Shown here: piece after piece, positions 57,001-64,000 of the stretch
Numbering within the stretch: the stretch's first letter is position 1
How the letters are laid out: every line of letters begins with the position of its first letter
Program-made: the position numbers and the translations under genes
The notes under the pieces: generated by a model
Databases searched by the model: none
What the model was told of the DNA's origin: nothing
What the model saw: only the letters and a program-made list of their open reading frames with translations
Source of the DNA: Peromyscus leucopus
Taxonomy: Eukaryota; Chordata; Mammalia; Rodentia; Cricetidae
Direction: 5' to 3'
NCBI RefSeq assembly: GCF_004664715.2
Contig: NC_051086.1
Coordinates: 76,925,164 to 76,989,163, forward strand
DNA: 64,000 nucleotides

Positions 57001-57681
57001 TGGACATATAAATAACATTAAATGTTTTATTTATATAATGTTGTGGGGGTCTAGTTTTGATGCTCCATAAAATCCATGCATATAATTCAGACGTGCATGT
57101 GTTTATTAAACAAGAAATATGCAGAAGTTTATAGAACTGACTTTTTAAAGATAGAACATTAATCCAACTGAAACACAACTATGACACACATCTCCATCTC
57201 CAACAAGAAAAGGCTTTCTGCTACACTATTTCATTTAACTTGGTTTTCATTTCTAGTTAAATTGCAGTAATGCAAAATTGAACATGAGGTAGGACTTCTG
57301 TTGTCCTGCTGATCACTGTCCTCTTGAGCTAACCCACCAGCCGACTCCTGCTAGCCTAAGGTATTTTGTTAATAAGGTATTATGGATCACAATGAGCCTA
57401 AGTGTCCTCTTGTCATTTCTAGTTTGCAAAAAAAAAAATTAATAAAGTAACTAGTCGCAAATCACAGTAGATACTAAGTAGAGAAATGTTGTATGTGGGA
57501 ATTCCAAGAGTTGTTCATAATCTTGGGAAACTTATAAGTATCTACAAAGACAAGTTTTCTTTGTAACACCATGAGCTGACAGGCAGAGTTTTCTTAGAGT
57601 AGTGAGTTCTAGCTTGCTCAGACAATAACCTAAACTTACTTGGTCTTTAAAAAATCCACAAACTTGTATTCTCTTAGTCAC

Positions 57682-57683
<2 letters not shown>
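57001..57683. other. Unassigned sequence
   Basis: AT-rich. Nothing recognised. Confidence 0.4.

Positions 57684-57737
<54 letters not shown>
57684..57737 (+). repeat. (CA)n microsatellite
   Basis: About 54 bp of uninterrupted CA units. Confidence 0.98.
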
Positions 57738-57739
<2 letters not shown>

Positions 57740-59023
57740 TTGGAGGGGCACAGAAGTTAACATATTTCACAAATACAACGCTACCTGGGGAGATGGCATC
57801 TTCTCTGACATTTTTCAGTCTTCTGGAGTTGTGTTTGCAGAGGGAAATCCACAGGCATTTGTCTTCAATGCAATCATTTGTAACCTGTTTGGGTAATTGA
57901 ACTGTCAACTTGGCCCCAGCTGAATCCCTTGGCCATTAGACATGTGTTTGCTTTATAGTAGTCAGAATTGCTGTTTCAGTGTGCCTTGTTAGTGCAGATA
58001 GCAATGCTTTAAAACTACCAGTATGGAGAAAAAGTAGTATCACACATGAGGATAAGCTGCCAAAATAATGTGTATATAATTGAAATGATAAGCAATCTGT
58101 CACCAAATCTGACATACCACTTTATTTTTTTTTTAACCAGGAATCTCCAGACTGACTTTGTTATGCTTCAACTGTCTTTGTTAACCATAAATATTTTAAA
58201 TTTTAATTTTCCGTGTCTAGTATATTGATGTTTCATAACATGATTTGTTCCAGAACGGCATCCCAAAGCATTCACAGATGGGTGGAGATATAATGCATTT
58301 GTGTAAGTATGAGAATTATTTATGGTTCTCTTGGTGGTTGCTGTTCTTTAAACAACAACAACAGCAACAAAACCATGCTAAAGCTAAATATGTTCCATAA
58401 ATGTGCACACTCTCTTTTGACACACTTACCACAAATGAGTTCTAGGTTCATCTGGACCACAGCTAACATCCGAAACCCCAGTTGTCAAGAACTTTGGGGA
58501 TCACAGGTAGTACATAGTGCTTCACAAGGACCAAGAGTGACAGTTTAGGCTCAGAGCAGAAGGGCAACAACATGGTTATTATTATCATTGGACTGGATCG
58601 TGAGCAGCACACATTAAATTAAAATGTGTCACAGGAAATGCTTTTCTTCCTCGACTTGGGGACAAAGCTACTGTTTACACGGCTTTCCTGCCTTTTTGGT
58701 TCATGCTAAAGTACCAGACATTAGGTCCCTTTATTAGTAAGTGACAAAGCAGTGATGTAGGAGCAGAGAAAGTGACATACAACCCCTTCTGTAATTTAGA
58801 ACAATTACTGTCTTCTCTATGACCCTCTACAGGAAAATAAAAAAGGAAGTTCCCTGCTTTGATTACACACATTTGACTAGTCAGTGCATTCTTCAATAAA
58901 TAGTTTGTAAAGCATAGTACTCGAAATAGCTTGTTTATTCCTTCCATTTATTTAATATTAGTTTATTTAGAGAAGGGGTTTGGACAGCCAAAACCTTTTC
59001 TAATTGTGATCACTTTTTGCCTG
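57738..59023. other. Unassigned sequence
   Basis: About 1.3 kb with frames of at most 90 residues and no recognised repeat. Confidence 0.4.
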
Positions 59024-59145
59024 ATATATATGTATGTAACCTTGGATATATATGTATGTATGTATATATGTATGTATGTACATATGTGTATGCATGTACG
59101 TATGTGTATATGTATGTAACATGTATATATGTATGTATACATTTA
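59024..59145 (+). repeat. TATG/TA-rich simple repeat
   Basis: Imperfect (TATG)n with TATATATG and TACG/TGCA variants over about 120 bp. Confidence 0.93.
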
Positions 59146-59223
59146 GTTTTATGAAATAGTTACTTACTGATAATAACTCATAAAAATTGAAAACAATTTT
59201 AGGTGTATGTATAGAAAGGATTG

Positions 59224-59224
<1 letters not shown>

Positions 59225-59269
<45 letters not shown>
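59225..59269 (+). repeat. (TG)n microsatellite
   Basis: About 45 bp of TG units. Confidence 0.98.
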
Positions 59270-59272
<3 letters not shown>

Positions 59273-60267
59273 CTGCTTTTTTAAATGGAAGCAATTTGCT
59301 TGTTAATAAGATGAATGTGCTTTTTGATTTTCTAGTCATACTCCAGTAGATGGTCATATATCCATGCATATACAGGTTGTTCCAAGTGGATGCAGGATGC
59401 AGTGGGTTAAAAAATAGTACATGAAGTTGGGAGGGAAAAGTGGTGAGGGTAAATGGGGAAAATGGATAAAGGAAACATGGAAGATGATTTTGATCAAAAT
59501 ACATTATATACATGTAGGAAATTTTCCAAGAATAAAAGGAAAATAAAAAATAAGAATTTAATCTAATTTGATACTGCAGAATATGGAGCATCTTGAACAT
59601 TTTCAAAAGTTGATAGATATTTCATTTTATAAATATCAGTGCCATGAACATTTTTCTACAAAGTGCACACAAAAAATGTGATAATTTGACACTTGTATGC
59701 CAAAGAATAATGGTAGAAAATGTTCAACATCTGTTTTGCAGAAGTAAGCTACTGTGTTTTCATAGAAACATTTAATGTATAGTAAAATCCTTGGGATTCA
59801 TACACACACTGCTGTCTCAATGGAAAGGATTTCAAGCAGTGTTCATTGGCATCCCATATCATGATGGCACACACAGTGCAAAGTTCTCATGTTGTGTGTT
59901 TGGGACCAAGGTTACACTAAACTCAGGTCACACATCAAGAGTCTGTGCTGCCAAAGGTACACCAGGTTCATCATGTGTTTGCACATAATTTTTCATCATT
60001 GACCTTCAAAACATTTTACTCTTACCAAAGTTCAGCCACCTCCACATTACTCCATAGTGACTGTACAAAGCTGGGATTTAAATGGTTTGTATATAAACAC
60101 TGCCTCCAAACTGCGTTCCAAGCCCTTTAGGAAATATGTATGGCAAACATATATATAGTAGATTATTGGAAATTTTCATTTGATACCCTCATCAACAGTT
60201 CTTCCATAATTTGTTATGGTTTTATTATAGCACTTTTGTACCTTTTAAAATTTAAATTGTTCACTTT
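59270..60267. other. Unassigned sequence
   Basis: A stretch near 59790-59985 (catgatggcacacacagtg, gtgtttgggaccaaggtt) reads like an old interspersed repeat that I could not assign. Nothing else seen. Confidence 0.35.
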
Positions 60268-60490
60268 GCCTAGCCTTGGTGCAGGGAGGAGGGGCTTGGA
60301 CATGCCTCAACTGAATGTACCAGGCTATGCTAACTCCCTATGGAAAACCATGCCTTGGAGGAGGTGGGAATGGGGAGCAGGTTGGGGTGAAAGACTGGGG
60401 GCAGATGGAGGGAGGAGAGGGGAATCTGTGGTTGGTATGTAAAATGAATAGAAAAATATCTTAATAATAATTAAAAAAGAAAAAAATTAA
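60268..60490 (+). mobile_element. Young-lineage LINE-1 3' end, heavily truncated
   Basis: ccttggtgcagggaggagg, ggcttggacatgcctcaac, gaaaaccatgccttggagg, the G/A-rich segment, tgtggttggtatgtaaaat and a tail with aataataattaaaaaag. Possible imperfect flank similarity (aatttaaattgttc versus aattaagctgttc) could be a target duplication. The 100-residue frame at 60140 runs into it. Confidence 0.85.
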
Positions 60491-60644
60491 GCTGTTCCTA
60501 GGTTTATGAGATGATTGGCTGATTTCTATGTATTTACATGAGATGAGGAATTCACCATCAGGTTTGAGAAAGTACAAATTAGAAATTAGATCTTTTAGCA
60601 TTAAATGCCTCTCATTTAGAGTTATAACTATGAAGTCTTAGTCA

Positions 60645-60755
60645 TGAAGGCACAGGCTATGAAATCTCAGCTACGTAGGAGGCTGAGGCAGAAGACCCTG
60701 GGCTCAAGAGCTCCCTGAGCTACGGAGTAAATTCAAGAACACCTTAGAGATTTTA
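60645..60755 (+). mobile_element. Old B1-related SINE
   Basis: aatctcagctacgtaggagg, ctgaggcagaagaccctgg and gagctacggagtaaattcaa keep the B1/proto-B1 order. Diverged, without a clear tail. Confidence 0.6.
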
Positions 60756-63177
60756 ATGGTACCTTGTAAATGCACCATCTTCTTTCAAAACATATCACTG
60801 AAATGTCCAAGAACTTTGGCCCTAACCAGTCAATTTGAGTTAACTGACTCACAAAAAAGAGTAATACTTTAATCAAAACCCTTTTTTTGTTATAAAAATA
60901 AAGTTTCTCGATAAAGGTAAGGGAAAACTGATGCCCAAATTTAAAAAAAAATATAGACTTCATTGTTAACCACAGGTTTTGTTGGTGGTGATCAAGATCT
61001 GCCTTGGGTTTCCCTGTCCATGGCACTGAGCATAGGTTTGCATTAGACACATGCCTTCATAATATATCAAGGCTATGAATTATGGAATCTCTGGTACTTT
61101 TTTCCTAAACTACAAGTGTATCTGTATAGAAGCAAAAATGTACAAATTATCTGTTCAAAAATTTTAAAATTACTAAAAATGTGAATGCATTTGCATATGC
61201 ATAAAAGTTAAAAATTTATACTGAGTATTGTATATCTGTAACATACAACTGCCAAAAGGTTCAAAAGCTCCTTTTCTCTGTTGAGGATACAAAAGTAATA
61301 TTCTCACCAATAGACCCTTCATGCTATTATAGTATTTACAATGTTTACCTATGCTTGCGAAAATATGTTCCAGTCTCCTAGGTACCATTTAAAGAACAAT
61401 GATTCTAAACAGTATTAAATAGTATATGTTATCAATTTTACCCATGATGACTTATACATAAAGTCCATCAAGTATTAGACACTTCACAATATATTGGCAT
61501 TAATGATAATTTGAGTATGCGTACTAATATCTTTGAGAAATGCCAGGTTCACTCTTATAAACAGTTTGAATATTAAAAAGATAATATCTGGTACTATAAG
61601 ATAATGGAAACTGTCCAATTTTCAAGCATTTTCTTAAAAACTCTAGTGAGCATATCCCCTCCACAACTTGTGATGTGGCTGCCCAGAACTGCCTTCAAGA
61701 ACACTGATGTACCCTTCCTTGTGTTACTCAAGAGCATAGATAAGATTAGGGTTGGGAAGCTTTCATTAAAATTTTATATCACTACTCTCTAGCTCATGGA
61801 AATTGCATAATACCTTCTTACCAATGAATTATGCATGTCAGTTTCTATACTCACCCTATTTTATGTGTAGTTTTGAAGCTTATTTATAGCTGGGTTCTCA
61901 TAAACTCATTATGCTGTAAATATATCAGAAGAAGTGCACGATATCCCTGATTGAAAATAACAAAACTATCTCATGGAGATTCAACTTTATATGCATTAAT
62001 AGGTAACCAAATTCACCAACAACATCTTTCAATCAAAAAGTGAAGATATTCAGAAACACAAGATGAGGAACAATTGAAATCCGTAGTGCACACAGTCCTC
62101 TGATGCTATAAATTAAACCATAAGAATGTGGCTTAATTTGAGAAAACAAAGTATTTCAAGTGATTGGAAATATTGACAGTTTATGTATAATTAGGTCAAG
62201 GCATCATACATGCAACCTTAAGCATGTTCAATTTTATTTGCCACAAAGACCTCCATAAAATAGAAAAGCACATTTTAAATATTAGAAAATACAATATGGC
62301 AAAATTTTTTTCATCTTCAGAGTCAGACTGAAGGAATTTAAAATAAAAATTTACTTGTGACAAAGTTCTCTTTATGTTTATGCATTCTTTTGTCTCAATA
62401 AGCTTCTGAAATGTTCAACTGGGAAGGGCAAACCTGAACTATGTTCAGTTACATGATGGAAAGACCCACAAACTCAGCACGAGCTTCTCTACAGGAAGTG
62501 GTGGGTATGAAACCTCTTAGCAAAGACTGAATGTGTGGAATCCAAGTCCAGTAAAAATAACAGTTGCCAGCTTCCATCAGCTCTCTCTCTCTGCACAGTC
62601 ACACACAGGATATCTTGTGGCTCCAGCATCAGGTGGTGATGATGTGTGTGCAGCATTGTCTACAAAGAAGCTCATTTGAGACCAAGTATTCCAGATTTTA
62701 ACTGTGGGTGGTTTATCCATGCACCTTCTATATAGGATGTACTAAAATTCCACAGTTCCACATGGAAAGCTCGTGATTAGTACAAAACACATTTCACAGA
62801 TTAGGCAGAGTGCAATATTACTCTCAGTTACAGAGATCATAGCAACCCTTCTCTTCTCAAGCCCATGTTCCCAGAAGCTAGCCAAGGTCCAGCCTTGTAT
62901 GCAGACCCACTTGTATTACTTCCTTTTGTACAAAGGCCACACTGAACAATGATTTTTTTCCCTATTTGTATATGGTTTGTCATATTCCAATTATTTTCAT
63001 CTTAATGACAAACTGTATTCAAACATGAATTTAGGAACTGCTTCACAGTAGCCCAGTCTCGTACAGAATTCTCACTAATGAAGACTCAATAAATGTATTT
63101 ATACTCTAGACATGGATGGGAAATGAATTAACACATTCAAAAAGTGATGAGATTTTATTTTTTAATTCAACATTATT
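60756..63177. other. Long unassigned stretch
   Basis: About 2.4 kb of AT-rich DNA. The longest frame is 105 residues (minus, 60733-61050). No domain and no recognised repeat. Confidence 0.4.
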
Positions 63178-63295
63178 ATTTTGAGACAAGTTCTCAGATA
63201 TCCAAGGGTGGCTTCAAACATTCTAAACAGACAAGAACGATCCTGCAATCCAGATCTACCTGCCTCTACCTCCCAGGTACAGTTATACTGATTTT
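63178..63295 (-). mobile_element. Old B1-related SINE
   Basis: tattattttgagacaagttc, caagggtggcttcaaacat, gatcctgcaatccagatc and ctacctgcctctacctccca are antisense proto-B1/B1 landmarks. Strongly diverged. Confidence 0.6.
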
Positions 63296-64000
63296 TAATG
63301 ATAAGTTATATAACACATAGATTGCAAATTTCACATATATATATTACCTCAAGTACCAGTCAATTTCTGTTCTCAATATGTCTGCTACTTTTTGGTTGAG
63401 CAATTTTCCAAGTCAAGGCATAGGCAAGTACATAGTAGTGCAGTGTTGTGGAAGGGAGCAGCAACAAGGAAGATTCACTAGGAAAGAAAAATCTTAAAGC
63501 TACTATGTAATCTACTATTCTGAATTCTTAAATTTTTCATAGTGTTTTCACTTGTCATCTATAAATCAGACCTCAATTTCTTGGAAAAGTAAGTTAAAAT
63601 CCTGGTTCTATTTCTACTTTCAACATTTATGTTGGCACTGATCCTTATCCACCTTCTTCCACTCTGGGACTGAGTATAGACAAGAGGCCAGGGAGGCTGT
63701 TTTGTTCTTGGTTTCTGTTTTACTTGTATGTCCAAAATTTAAACTCAGAGCAATGTTTCTCAGCAAAGAATGAAGTCTACTTTGCCAAGAGGCTTAGATA
63801 ACCTCACTGGAGTTACATAGTTTCTTGGTAACCCCCTTCTAAGATACTCTGTAAGATCTCTTCCATTGCATTATGCTGTTTGAAATGGGGATTTCCAAAT
63901 CTCTAGCACACACAGTTTCCTTTATAACTTACAAGTGCCTCACAGCCTCGAAGGGCTCAGCTGTGTAGAACTATTTATAAAGCTGGGCCATTGAAAGCAA
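63296..64000. other. Unassigned sequence to window end
   Basis: No repeat, frame or regulatory feature recognised. Confidence 0.4.

Overview
This window looks like intergenic or intronic DNA from a rodent genome, most likely a cricetid (deer mouse, hamster or vole group). The evidence is the repeat content: B1, B2/B3, B4 and ID SINEs, Lx-type LINE-1 3' UTRs, a younger LINE-1 lineage with a polypyrimidine-rich 3' end (on the antisense strand), abundant rodent LTRs, and one fresh B1 whose right half differs from the usual mouse form. I found no host protein-coding gene with exon structure, no rRNA or tRNA gene, no CRISPR array and no bacterial feature. The open reading frames present are either LINE-1 fragments or short chance frames in AT-rich DNA.

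Layout. 1-6100: an Lx LINE-1 tail, a 5'-inverted LINE-1 (721-2593) bounded by a 10-bp target duplication, an old L1M fragment, LTR pieces including a nested LTR (3576-4389), and a long purine microsatellite. 6100-9190: mostly unassigned sequence. 9189-12320: an LTR, simple repeats, and an Lx 3' UTR split by a DNA-transposon-like element with an 8-bp duplication. 12320-17590: mainly unassigned, with a few old remnants. 17595-22440: an Lx 3' UTR, then a cluster of minus-strand LTRs, including two related proviral 3' ends side by side. 25046-29489: the most layered locus, one old LINE-1 with a 5' inversion that later received a second inverted LINE-1, a solo ERVK-type LTR and a truncated young LINE-1. 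30200-34700: a MIR, a B2 dimer, and B3, ID and B1 elements. 36100-36640: a possible decayed retrocopy. 38580-39400: an old L1M. 40900-46020: B4/B1 composites, then a LINE-1 with its 5' monomers, ORF1 and endonuclease region, interrupted by an LTR, a LINE-1 tail and the young B1. 46000-64000: scattered SINEs, LTRs, microsatellites, a fourth inverted LINE-1 (55027-56390) and long unassigned stretches.

Nothing here behaves as a gene system. What the window does offer is a clear record of retrotransposition. Four separate LINE-1 copies have twin-priming-type 5' inversions, and all four have readable target-site duplications. There is also a solo LTR with a 6-bp duplication, a B2 dimer inside one duplication, and nested insertions whose relative order can be read directly. 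All family names were assigned by eye and should be confirmed with a repeat library.
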